From contig NZ_BOMN01000087.1 of NCBI RefSeq assembly GCF_016862215.1, positions 1 to 64,000 on the forward strand: DNA of 64,000 nt, read 5' to 3'. The stretch is from Winogradskya humida (GTDB lineage: Bacteria > Actinomycetota > Actinomycetes > Mycobacteriales > Micromonosporaceae). The notes beneath the pieces were generated by a model. It was not told the origin of the DNA. It did no database searches and worked only from the letters and a program-made list of their open reading frames with translations. Every line of letters starts with the position of its first letter. The first letter of the stretch is position 1. Position numbers and translations under genes: made by a program. Below are positions 8,790 to 16,648 of this stretch, one piece after another.

Positions 8790-9824
8790 TCAGCGTTGCG
8801 GCCGGCGCCGCAGGGTGGCGTCGGTGAGGGCGGGTGGGAGGTATCCGGCGTCGTCGGTGTCGATCGTGCGACCGGGTGGGACGATGTCGTCGATGCGGTC
8901 CAGCAGGTCGTCCTCGAGTACCAGGTCGGCGGCGCCGACCTGGCTCTGCAGTTGTTCCATGGTGCGGGGGCCGATCAGTGGTGCGGTGACGCCGCGGTGG
9001 GCCAGGACGAAGCCCAGCGCCAGATGGATCAGTGACATGCCCGCACTGTCGGCGAGCCCCGCCAGCGCCTCGACGGCCTCGAGTTTGATCGCGTTCTCGG
9101 GGTTGGTCAGGTCGTAGCGTGCCGGCATCCATGCGGCGCGGCTGTTACCGGGAGCGTCTGCGCCGATGCGGTAGCGGCCGGTGAGCCAGCCACCTGCGAG
9201 GGGGCTCCAGGTGATGGTGCCCATGGCGTACCGCTCAGCGACGGGCAGGACATCGGCTTCGATACCGCGGGCGAGGATGGAGTACGGCGGCTGCTCGCTG
9301 ACGAATCGTTCGCGTCCGCGGCGTTCAGCGGTCCACTGTGCTTCGACGATCTGGTGGGCGGGGAACGCGGAGCTGCCGGCGTAGCGAATCTTGCCCTGCC
9401 GCACGAGATCGGTGAGCGCGCCGAGGGTCTCGTCGATGTCGGTGCCCGGTTCGGGACGGTGCACCTGGTAGAGGTCGATGTGGTCGGTTCTCAGGCGGCG
9501 CAGGCTGCCCTCGACGGCGCGCATGATCCAGCGGCGGGAGTTGCCCCGGGCGTTGACGTCGGGCCCCATGGGGTTGTGGAGCTTGGTGGCAAGCACGATG
9601 GCATCTCGACGGGCACCTTGCAGGGCTTTGCCGACGATCTCCTCGGACTCGCCCTGGGAATACATGTCGGCGGTGTCGACGAAGTTGATCCCGGCATCGA
9701 GCGCGGCGTGGATGATTCTGATCGACTCGTCGTGGTCGGGGTTGCCCCAGGCGCCGAACATCATGGTGCCCAGACCGAGCCGGCTGATCTGGACGCCGGT
9801 GGCGCCGAGCATGCGGTACTGCAT
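8790..9824 (-). CDS. Aldo/keto reductase
   Basis: This 344-residue NADPH-dependent oxidoreductase folds as a TIM barrel and reduces aldehydes or ketones. The catalytic tetrad is visible: Asp50 and Tyr55 in FVDTADMYSQG, Lys81 in VLATKLHNP, and the His of DLYQVHRPEPG. The cofactor-binding end AHRGVTAPLIGPRTMEQL is also present. It resembles the YajO/AKR11-13 group; the substrate is not inferable. It lies immediately upstream of the efflux pump in the same direction, so both may handle the same toxic carbonyl compound. The operator-like repeat in front of the TetR gene could govern all three genes. Confidence 0.9.
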   Translation of the reverse strand: MQYRMLGATGVQISRLGLGTMMFGAWGNPDHDESIRIIHAALDAGINFVDTADMYSQGESEEIVGKALQGARRDAIVLATKLHNPMGPDVNARGNSRRWIMRAVEGSLRRLRTDHIDLYQVHRPEPGTDIDETLGALTDLVRQGKIRYAGSSAFPAHQIVEAQWTAERRGRERFVSEQPPYSILARGIEADVLPVAERYAMGTITWSPLAGGWLTGRYRIGADAPGNSRAAWMPARYDLTNPENAIKLEAVEALAGLADSAGMSLIHLALGFVLAHRGVTAPLIGPRTMEQLQSQVGAADLVLEDDLLDRIDDIVPPGRTIDTDDAGYLPPALTDATLRRRPQR

Positions 9825-9860
9825 GGCAGGTTCTTCTTTCGGTCGGCTGGCGTTGGTGGA

Positions 9861-9995
9861 CTACGGGAAAAGGGCGAGGATGACGCCGGAGACAAAGAGG
9901 CGCCGCGAGGCGCCGGAAACCCCGGTCGCGACGACGACGGCCATGCCGGCCGGAATCAAAGACTTCGGACTCAAAAGTCTCCTGAAAAAGGGCAT
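9861..9995 (-). CDS. Possible 44-residue hydrophobic peptide
   Basis: In the 229-base gap between the TetR gene and the reductase the minus strand encodes a 44-residue peptide beginning MPFFRRLLSPKSLIPAG. It is followed by two hydrophobic stretches, MAVVVATGVSG and RRLFVSGVILALFP. The composition, with a basic N-terminus and one or two membrane segments, looks like a small membrane peptide. No Shine-Dalgarno sequence is visible before the ATG, and the plus strand of the same DNA is also open (9880-10035, Lys-rich), so coding is uncertain. Its stop is 36 bases before the reductase start. Confidence 0.25.
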   Translation of the reverse strand: MPFFRRLLSPKSLIPAGMAVVVATGVSGASRRLFVSGVILALFP

Positions 9996-10053
9996 GGCGA
10001 TGGCCGGCCAGACGCCCAGGGCAGAGTCGGCCTAAATATGATTTAGTGAACGA

Positions 10054-10656
10054 TTACCGGAGAGCGGGCAGTAATACTTCGTCGACCAGCTTGACGAGAA
10101 AATCCTTGTCGAGCGCTTTTCCCTCGAGGGCGATGCGATGCGCCGACATCGACGGGATCAGGCGTGCCAGAAAGTCGACGTCGGCATCCGCTTTGGCCTC
10201 GCCGCGGTCTACCGCCCGTTGAATGAGCACCCGGTTCGCGGTGATCCACGCCCCGATATTCGCGTTGTTCGCCGATTCGGCGAGCCCCTCATGGCTGGCA
10301 AGCATCGACGTGAGGCCGGCGATCACTCGAACTTTCTGGCTCTGTTCCTCCATCAGCTCGGGACGGATCAGAGCGATGATGTCACCGCGGAGTGTTCCGG
10401 TATCCGGAAGTTGCTCGGCACCGACGTCACGCTGACCCATCCGGGTCACCGCTTCGATGACAAGCTCCTCCTTCGAGGGCCAGCGGCGATAGAGCGTCCC
10501 CTTTCCCGCCTTGGCCCGCTCGGCCACCATCTCGATTTTCATGCCGGTGTACCCGACCTCAGCCAGGACGTCGAGCGTTGCGTCAAGGATGGCCGCATCC
10601 CGGGTGGGGTCGAGCTGGCGGCCCCGCGTGGTCCGGGTGCGATCGTTCTCGGGCAT
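10054..10656 (-). CDS. TetR/AcrR-family transcriptional regulator
   Basis: The 200-residue protein has an N-terminal helix-turn-helix of TetR type (about residues 20-65: AILDATLDVLAEVGYTGMKIEMVAERAKAGKGTLYRRWPSKEEL) followed by an all-helical ligand-binding domain of the common AcrR/TetR_C_16 sort. It should repress genes until a small molecule binds. It is the first gene of a minus-strand group with a reductase and an MFS pump, which are its likely targets. A two-part inverted repeat lies directly upstream of its ATG and is a good operator candidate. Confidence 0.9.
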   Translation of the reverse strand: MPENDRTRTTRGRQLDPTRDAAILDATLDVLAEVGYTGMKIEMVAERAKAGKGTLYRRWPSKEELVIEAVTRMGQRDVGAEQLPDTGTLRGDIIALIRPELMEEQSQKVRVIAGLTSMLASHEGLAESANNANIGAWITANRVLIQRAVDRGEAKADADVDFLARLIPSMSAHRIALEGKALDKDFLVKLVDEVLLPALR

Positions 10657-10975
10657 GCCCTAACGGTACCGGCCGTATCCGGTAATGGCCAGTACCGGTA
10701 ACGGCTGGTTTCGCTGTGACGCTCGCCTCCGCGCTGTCGATCCCACATGGCACCTGCAGGCGCATTCTTGCCGGGGACAGCAGTGCTACACCAAGCACGG
10801 CCCCGCCGCCGAGCTCCGTCCTGCAAGATGCGAGTAGCCGACGTTCCTGACGCCGATTCGGGCCGATATGCGCGCGATCGAGGAGCCGGTCGTGAAGAAT
10901 CGCCCTGGGCCGGGGCGTACGACTTTCACGGCAGCACCGACCGGCGGAGCCAATTCTCGCCGAGGGGGAGCGCAG
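10657..10975. other. Divergent intergenic region between TetR and FIST genes
   Basis: These 319 bases hold no convincing gene. The TetR-side end contains the inverted repeat at 10665-10696 and the palindrome TACCGGTA at 10693-10700. The FIST-side end contains the ribosome-binding purine run AGGGGGAG just before the GTG at 10976. An upstream ATG at 10868 in the FIST frame is possible but has no ribosome-binding site and would add 36 unconserved-looking residues. Confidence 0.5.
10665..10696. promoter_or_regulatory. Inverted repeat, probable TetR operator
   Basis: GGTACCGGCC and GGCCAGTACC form arms of an inverted repeat with one mismatch, separated by 12 bases. The repeat sits 9 bases upstream of the TetR start, the usual place for autorepression. 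Binding is an inference from position and symmetry. Confidence 0.45.
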
Positions 10976-12112
10976 GTGTCGACACTGGCAGGCTCGAACA
11001 GTCAGACCCGCGTCGTGGTGCGCTCCGCGGTGTCGCATCAGTCTGATGCCTCCCTTGCCGTGGGGGAGTTGGTTGCGGCGCTGGGCCAGGAGGCGGATCT
11101 GTACGCGGTGTTCGTAGCGCCCGGCTTCGACCTCGCAGCCGTTGCGGCAGCGACTCGTGCGGCCTTCGGCGACCGGGTTATCGGATGCACGAGCGCCGGC
11201 AACATCGGCGCGAACGGCTATGACCTCACCGGGATCGGCGCGATAGCGCTGACCGGAGGTGCCCTGAGCGCCCGCACCATCGCACTGGGCCCGCTCGACG
11301 ACCCATGCGCCGTGGTGGAGGAGAACGGCGCGGCGATCGCTGAGCTGCGGGCGGGGATAGGAGACGCCGACGGGTTCGCTGTCCTGCTGACCGACGGATT
11401 ACGTGGCAACGAGGACGTGCTCACCGCCAGCCTCATGGCGGCTCTGGGTGATGTTCCGATCATCGGCGCGTCGGCCGGCGACGATCTGACCTTTCGGCGT
11501 ACCGCGGTCTACTACAACGGTCAGTTCTCGGAAAACCTGGCCACGGTCACTGTCGTACGCACCGATGCGCCGTTCCGCCTGATGCGGGTGCAACATCATG
11601 AGGCCACAGGTACGGTGCTTGTGGCGACCGATGTCGACCCGGACCGCCGGATCGTGCGGGCGATCAACGGCCGGCCCGCGGCGCGGGCGTACGCCGAGGC
11701 TGTCGGTCTGCCCGTCGGTGAGCTGACACCCACGGTGTTCTCCCGGTATCCCCTTCTGCTCAACGCCGGTGGCACGAGCTGGATCCGGAGCATCGCCGAG
11801 GTCGAGGCCCACGACTTCCTGCGCATGTTCGCCCGGGTGGATGTCGGCGACGTGCTGCGCCTCGGCCGTCCGCAGGCCATGCTGGAGAAGCTCGGCGCAT
11901 GTCTGGAAGGCGTGGCCGCGGAGCTGGGTTCGATCGGCGGCATGCTGGTCTTCGACTGCATCCTGCGTCGCCTCGAGTTCGAGAGTGAAGGCCTGACCGG
12001 GCAGGTGGGGGCGCTACTGGCCGCCCATCACGCGACCGGGTTCAGTTCCTACGGTGAGCAGTTCAACGGCATGCACATGAACCAGACCCTGGTTGCCGTC
12101 GCTTTCGCGTGA
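10976..12112 (+). CDS. FIST-domain sensory protein
   Basis: The 378-residue protein contains a FIST_N domain (first ~220 residues; GCTSAGNIGANGYDLTGIGAIAL and a DGLRGNEDVLTASLMAALGDVPIIGASAGDD-type stretch) and a FIST_C domain (residues about 235-370; FLRMFARVDVGDVLRLG, ending FSSYGEQFNGMHMNQTLVAVAF). FIST proteins are predicted cytosolic sensors of small ligands, possibly amino acids, that work with signal-transduction proteins. The GTG at 10976 is chosen because AGGGGGAG lies 6-14 bases upstream. It is followed after 30 bases by a PAS histidine kinase and its response regulator, so it probably feeds that pathway. Confidence 0.85.
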   Translation: MSTLAGSNSQTRVVVRSAVSHQSDASLAVGELVAALGQEADLYAVFVAPGFDLAAVAAATRAAFGDRVIGCTSAGNIGANGYDLTGIGAIALTGGALSARTIALGPLDDPCAVVEENGAAIAELRAGIGDADGFAVLLTDGLRGNEDVLTASLMAALGDVPIIGASAGDDLTFRRTAVYYNGQFSENLATVTVVRTDAPFRLMRVQHHEATGTVLVATDVDPDRRIVRAINGRPAARAYAEAVGLPVGELTPTVFSRYPLLLNAGGTSWIRSIAEVEAHDFLRMFARVDVGDVLRLGRPQAMLEKLGACLEGVAAELGSIGGMLVFDCILRRLEFESEGLTGQVGALLAAHHATGFSSYGEQFNGMHMNQTLVAVAFA

Positions 12113-12142
12113 ACCGTTTGCCGGGCAGCGAGGAGGACAGAG

Positions 12143-14335
12143 GTGGTGGAGGTTGCGACGCTCAGCGGCAGCGACGAGGTCACCGTGCTGCGTCGTACGG
12201 TGCAGGAACAGCGTCGTACCATCGATGCACTGATCCTGGCCGCCGAACGCCGGACAGCCGCTGAGCCCGACAGTGCGGCGCTGGCCACCTGGCAGCGGAA
12301 CCTCACGCTGCGCCACCGGCTTGTGGAAGGCACCGAGCGCATCCGCGCCGCGGAACAGGTTCTGCGCGCGGTCATCGACTCCACCGACGCCGGCCTGTGC
12401 ATTCTGGACGGGTCCGGCCTCATCGTCGACATCAACCAGGTGTGGCCCGTGATGCTGGCCAAGGTCGACGGCGTCGTCAGCGACGAGCCGTCGTTCTTCA
12501 CCCTCGCCGCGCAGTGCGGCGACGGTCTGGGCGATCTGCTGCGCGACGCCGCGGCCGCGGTCCGTCAGGTGCTGGCCGGCCGGCACAATGCCCCGATCAG
12601 CACTCATCACGTCGACACCTCGGAGGGGCCGCGGTGGTGGCAGGTGCGTGTGACCCCTGTGCGCGGTCACGGCGCCGCCCGTGCGGTGCTCAACCTCACC
12701 GACGAGACAACAGCGATCCGTACGCGGGATGAGCTGCGCGAGGCCATCCGGGGAGCCTCGCATCTCGCCCTGGTGGCGCGGCACATGGACGACGCGGTGG
12801 TGCTGGCCGACGCCGAGGGCCGCATCGAATGGGTCAACGACGCCTTCACCCAGATGAGTGGGTACACCCTGGACGAGGTGGCGGGACGGCTGCGTACCGA
12901 ATTCTTCGGCACCAACCCCCCGCCCGCATTCGACCTGGCGGCCATGGCAGCCGGTGACTCGGTGGTCATGCCCGACTTCGAGAGCCGGGCCAAGGACGGG
13001 CGCCGGTACTGGCTACGGGCGGAGCTCTACCGGGTGGTCGACGACGACGGCATCGTACGGATGGTGGCGGTCGAACGCGATGTCACCGCGCGGGTCAAGG
13101 CCGAAAGGTCCCGGCTGGCGGCCAAGGCGCGGGCCGAGGCCCTGGCTCACGAACTGTCCGTGGAGAGCGCGGTGCTCACCGGCGTCATCTCGGCGATCCC
13201 GCACCTCATCTACTGGAAAGACTCCCTGGGCCGGTACGGCGGCCACAACGCCGCTTTCCGGGATGTACGCGGTCTGGCCGGCGACGCCGATCTGACCGGG
13301 CGGCCGGAGCGCGAGGTCGGCGTCGCCGACGACCTCGCCCCGATCCTGGCCGAGCTGGAGGCGCGGGTGCTGAGAACCGGTGAGCCTGTCGTCGATCACC
13401 ACGTCACCGTGACGGGCGTCGGGGGCGCCCCACGCGCCTTCCTCATGAGCGTCCTGCCACGCCCCGGCGCCGGCGGGGTGATCGGTATCGGCGCCGACGT
13501 CACGCACCTCGGCGAGCTGGAGCGCCAGCTGCACCAGGCCAACCGGCTCGAGGCCATCGGTCAGCTCGCCGCGGGAATCGCCCACGAGATCAACACGCCG
13601 ATCCAGTTCGTCTCCGACAACACCCGGTTCGTGGAGCAGTCGTTCACCGAGTTGCTGACCCTGGTCGCGGCACTTCGGGCGCGCCCGGCGGAATCCGACC
13701 CGCAGCTGGCCGAGTTGCTTCGCGACATCGACGTGGACTTCATCCTGGACGAGGTGCCGACGGCGCTCACCGAATCCATGGAAGGCCTGGAGCGGGTGGC
13801 TCAGATCGTCCGGGCGATGAAGGACTTCTCCCATCCCGGTCAGGGCCGCGCGGACGTCGACATCAACAGGGCGGTGGAGAGCACCTCCCAGGTGGCCCGC
13901 AACGAATGGAAATACCACGCCGAGCTGAGCCTCGACCTGGACGCCGGTGTGGGCCTGGTGCCCTGCTACGAGGGTGAGCTCAAACAGGTGATCCTCAACC
14001 TCATCGTCAACGCCGCACACGCCGTCGAGGCAGCCGGGCCCCGGCCCGGAGGCGGGCTGGGCCACATCGTGATCAGTACCCGCCGGTCCGCTGACGCGGT
14101 CGAGATCTCCATCGGCGACGACGGCACCGGGATGGACGTCGCCACCCGCCAGCGCATCTTCGATCCGTTCTTCACCACCAAAGAGGTCGGCAAAGGCACC
14201 GGGCAGGGACTGAGCATGGCCTACTCCAGCATCGTGCAGAAGCACGGCGGGGCCATCCGGGTCGAGTCCAGCCCCGGGAAAGGCGCCACCTTCATCATCG
14301 AGCTGCCCATCCGGGTGGAGGCCGAAGCCGAATGA
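12143..14335 (+). CDS. Soluble multi-PAS sensor histidine kinase
   Basis: The 730-residue kinase starts with a short coiled-coil (TVLRRTVQEQRRTIDALILAAERR) and then shows three PAS-type sensor domains: about 70-180 (IDSTDAGLCILDGSGLIVDIN), 205-320 (MDDAVVLADAEGRIEWVNDAF, with a PAC tail) and 345-455 (ISAIPHLIYWKDSLGRY). The HisKA-like domain has phospho-acceptor His481 in LAAGIAHEINTPIQF, and the ATPase domain carries NLIVNAAHAVEA, DDGTGMD and GTGQGLSM. No membrane helix is seen. The start is a GTG with GAGGAGG upstream. Its stop overlaps the next response regulator by four bases, and it is clearly paralogous to the kinase encoded at 16645-18786. Confidence 0.93.
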   Translation: MVEVATLSGSDEVTVLRRTVQEQRRTIDALILAAERRTAAEPDSAALATWQRNLTLRHRLVEGTERIRAAEQVLRAVIDSTDAGLCILDGSGLIVDINQVWPVMLAKVDGVVSDEPSFFTLAAQCGDGLGDLLRDAAAAVRQVLAGRHNAPISTHHVDTSEGPRWWQVRVTPVRGHGAARAVLNLTDETTAIRTRDELREAIRGASHLALVARHMDDAVVLADAEGRIEWVNDAFTQMSGYTLDEVAGRLRTEFFGTNPPPAFDLAAMAAGDSVVMPDFESRAKDGRRYWLRAELYRVVDDDGIVRMVAVERDVTARVKAERSRLAAKARAEALAHELSVESAVLTGVISAIPHLIYWKDSLGRYGGHNAAFRDVRGLAGDADLTGRPEREVGVADDLAPILAELEARVLRTGEPVVDHHVTVTGVGGAPRAFLMSVLPRPGAGGVIGIGADVTHLGELERQLHQANRLEAIGQLAAGIAHEINTPIQFVSDNTRFVEQSFTELLTLVAALRARPAESDPQLAELLRDIDVDFILDEVPTALTESMEGLERVAQIVRAMKDFSHPGQGRADVDINRAVESTSQVARNEWKYHAELSLDLDAGVGLVPCYEGELKQVILNLIVNAAHAVEAAGPRPGGGLGHIVISTRRSADAVEISIGDDGTGMDVATRQRIFDPFFTTKEVGKGTGQGLSMAYSSIVQKHGGAIRVESSPGKGATFIIELPIRVEAEAE

Positions 14336-15483
14336 CCACGCTGCCGAAGATCCTGCTCGTCGATGACGAGCCCAACCTGCTCAACGGTCTGCGCCGTCAG
14401 CTGCGCCGCGATTTCGAGGTGGTCACCGCGGTCGGGGCTGCCAACGGGTTGTTCTCGCTCAAGGACGGCCCGTTCGAGGTCATCGTCTCCGATTTTCTGA
14501 TGCCGGGGATCAACGGGGCCGAGTTCCTGGCGGCGGTGCGCAAGTCGGCACCCGACGCGACCCGCATGCTGCTCACCGGTCACACCAACCTCGCCGACGC
14601 GGCGAGCACGGTGAACGACGGTGGCATCTTCCGTATGCTGCTCAAGCCGGTGGACCAGGAGACGATGACCGCTGCGCTGCGTGACTGCGTGGCCCAGTAC
14701 CGCCTCGTGACCGGCCAGCGGGAACTGCTCGAACAGACCTTGCACGGCAGCGTCAAGGCCCTCATGGACGTGCTGGCCCTGGCCAATCCGGCGGCGTTCG
14801 CCAGGGCGTCCCGGATGCGGCGTACGGCTGCTGCGGTTCTCGACCGGGTTCCGGCCGCCGACCGGTGGGCCGTCGAACTGGCGGTGATGATGTCCCAGCT
14901 GGGTGCCGTGTCGCTGCCCCCGGCGGTGACGGACAAACTGAGCGCCGGCGGTCCGCTGACCGAGGCCGAGCAGCGGATGCTCGACGAGGTCCCGGACGTC
15001 GCGGAACGCCTGATCGCCGGTATCCCGCGGTTGACGGTGGTGACCGACGCCATCCGGGGGTCGCGCGCCGGCACCGGAGAAGACGTTCCGTACGGCGCCC
15101 GCCTGCTCCGCCTGGTGCGGGACTACGACCTGCTGGTCGAAGGCGGCGCGACGGCGGAGATCGCGTGCCTGACCCTGCAGGCGAGGGAAGGCTGGTACGA
15201 CCCGGCGTTGCTGGCGGCCTTGACGGTGGAGGTGCGCGACGACAGCTTCGGGGCGGTCACTGCGGTTGCGTTGCAGGAGCTGGGCATCGGGATGGTGCTG
15301 GCCGCCGGCGTGCACAGCGGATCGGGCACCCTGCTGGTCCACGAGGGTCAGGAGGTGACCCCGAGCCTGTTGAGCCGGCTGCAGAACTTCGCGTCCCTGG
15401 ACGATGGTGTTGCCGAACCGCTCATGGTGCGAACCGTGGGGGCGGACGTCACGGTCGCAGAGTTGTCCGCCATCGCTCGATGA
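14332..15483 (+). CDS. Response regulator with degenerate HD-GYP-type output
   Basis: The 383-residue protein has a receiver domain (VDDEP pocket, phospho-acceptor Asp54 in VIVSDFLMPG, Lys in LLKPVD) followed by a helical domain of about 240 residues. That domain aligns in layout with HD-GYP response regulators: LLEQTLHGSVKALMDVLAL, MMSQLGAVSLPPAVTDKL, IAGIPRLTVVTDAI, GARLLRLVRDYDLLVEGG. The HD and GYP metal-binding residues are not present, so cyclic-di-GMP hydrolysis is unlikely and a binding or scaffold role is more plausible. It overlaps the kinase stop by ATGA. Its last 35 bases overlap the 3' end of the convergent HDOD regulator. Confidence 0.85.
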   Translation: MTTLPKILLVDDEPNLLNGLRRQLRRDFEVVTAVGAANGLFSLKDGPFEVIVSDFLMPGINGAEFLAAVRKSAPDATRMLLTGHTNLADAASTVNDGGIFRMLLKPVDQETMTAALRDCVAQYRLVTGQRELLEQTLHGSVKALMDVLALANPAAFARASRMRRTAAAVLDRVPAADRWAVELAVMMSQLGAVSLPPAVTDKLSAGGPLTEAEQRMLDEVPDVAERLIAGIPRLTVVTDAIRGSRAGTGEDVPYGARLLRLVRDYDLLVEGGATAEIACLTLQAREGWYDPALLAALTVEVRDDSFGAVTAVALQELGIGMVLAAGVHSGSGTLLVHEGQEVTPSLLSRLQNFASLDDGVAEPLMVRTVGADVTVAELSAIAR

Positions 15484-16648
15484 TCTCCCGTTCCGCAGCG
15501 CCGAGATCGTTCTCCTGAAAGGCCTCCCCGTGGCCGGCCGCTTCGCAGACCGCCCCGAATTGTGCCTCCACGACCTGGTGGGCCAGTGCCACCGCGGATC
15601 CGGCATCGTGAACCGGATGCCATGCCCCGGGACCCGCATGGCCGGACACCGCCGCTACCACCGACGGTGGCAGGCCCCACAGGGTCAGCAGGTTCGCGCC
15701 GGCATCGCTGTGACAGCTTCCCAGAGCTTCACGTTCGACGGTGTCGAGAGAGACCGGCTCGGATTCCTTGCTGTCGTTCCACGCGCGGATCACCGCGGGA
15801 TAGCCGGCGCTTCGTGAGGACGCGAGCACCAGCTGACCGACCTCGTGCAGCAGCCCCGCGGTGAAGGCCTGATACTGCCACGCGGCATTGCGGGCGAGTT
15901 GTTTGGCCAGCTGTGAGGTGTGCACGGCGTGGTCGGTCAGTTCCTGGATCCAGCGGGCGGGCAGCAGACCGGCGGGGTCGAGGCTGCGCACCACGTCGTG
16001 CATGAGCACCAGACCGCGTACCGTCTGGGTGCCGAGCAGGGCGATGGCCTGCGTGACGTCGCTGACCTCCTGACCCATCATGCTCGCCGAGGAATTGGCC
16101 AGTTGCAGCACCTTGGCCGCGGCTGCCGGGTCCTGCTCGATGATCGCGGCTACCGAACCGGCGGAGGCCTCCTCGGTGTCCAGGGCCGCGATCAGCTCCG
16201 GCAGTATCCCCGGGGCGCTGGGCAGTGACTGCACCATGGATACGTCGCGGCGTGCCGAGTCACCACCGGAGGCGGCCTGTGCGGCTATCAGCCGGTCCAC
16301 TGTCTGCACCAGCTGATCCCGGCTGGTGGGCTTGCTCAGGAACTGATGGGCCAGCGTGACGACGCGCAGCACATCGTCCTCCCCGGTCTGCCCCGACAGG
16401 ATCACCCGCGCCGTGCCCGGGTACAGGGTCCGCACTTGGCTGAGCAACTGCCCGCCGTCCATGCCGGGCATCCGGAAGTCGGAGACAACCACGTCGCACG
16501 CGCGGTCCTGCATCGTCTCCAGCGCTTCGGCACCACCCGGTGCGAAGGACATGTCCCAGCGGTTGCGTTCCGTGCGGAGCATGCGGCGCAGGCCGTCGAG
16601 GATGCGGGGCTCGTCGTCGACGAATACGACATGAGGCTTGCCGGTCAT
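15449..16648 (-). CDS. Response regulator with HDOD output domain
   Basis: The 399-residue protein starts MTGKPHVVFVDDEP and has a receiver domain with Asp57 in VVVSDFRMPGMDG and Lys in FLSKPTS. It is followed by an HDOD domain at about 145-350 (LPSAPGILPELIAAL, IIEQDPAAAAKVLQLANSS, DVTQAIALLGTQTVRGLVL, FTAGLLHEVGQLVL). HDOD domains are HD-related, often without catalytic metal ligands, and act in signalling. The ATG at 16648 lies inside the last codons of the upstream kinase (ATGA overlap), so the two are co-translated. The reading frame extends upstream of this ATG, but that part duplicates kinase DNA in another frame. Confidence 0.9.
   Translation of the reverse strand: MTGKPHVVFVDDEPRILDGLRRMLRTERNRWDMSFAPGGAEALETMQDRACDVVVSDFRMPGMDGGQLLSQVRTLYPGTARVILSGQTGEDDVLRVVTLAHQFLSKPTSRDQLVQTVDRLIAAQAASGGDSARRDVSMVQSLPSAPGILPELIAALDTEEASAGSVAAIIEQDPAAAAKVLQLANSSASMMGQEVSDVTQAIALLGTQTVRGLVLMHDVVRSLDPAGLLPARWIQELTDHAVHTSQLAKQLARNAAWQYQAFTAGLLHEVGQLVLASSRSAGYPAVIRAWNDSKESEPVSLDTVEREALGSCHSDAGANLLTLWGLPPSVVAAVSGHAGPGAWHPVHDAGSAVALAHQVVEAQFGAVCEAAGHGEAFQENDLGAAEREIIERWRTTLRP

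Noticed and set aside
9354..10046. A 230-codon plus-strand frame over the aldo/keto reductase
   Set aside because: Overlaps the reductase antisense and has shadow composition; only the short intergenic part near its end was considered further.
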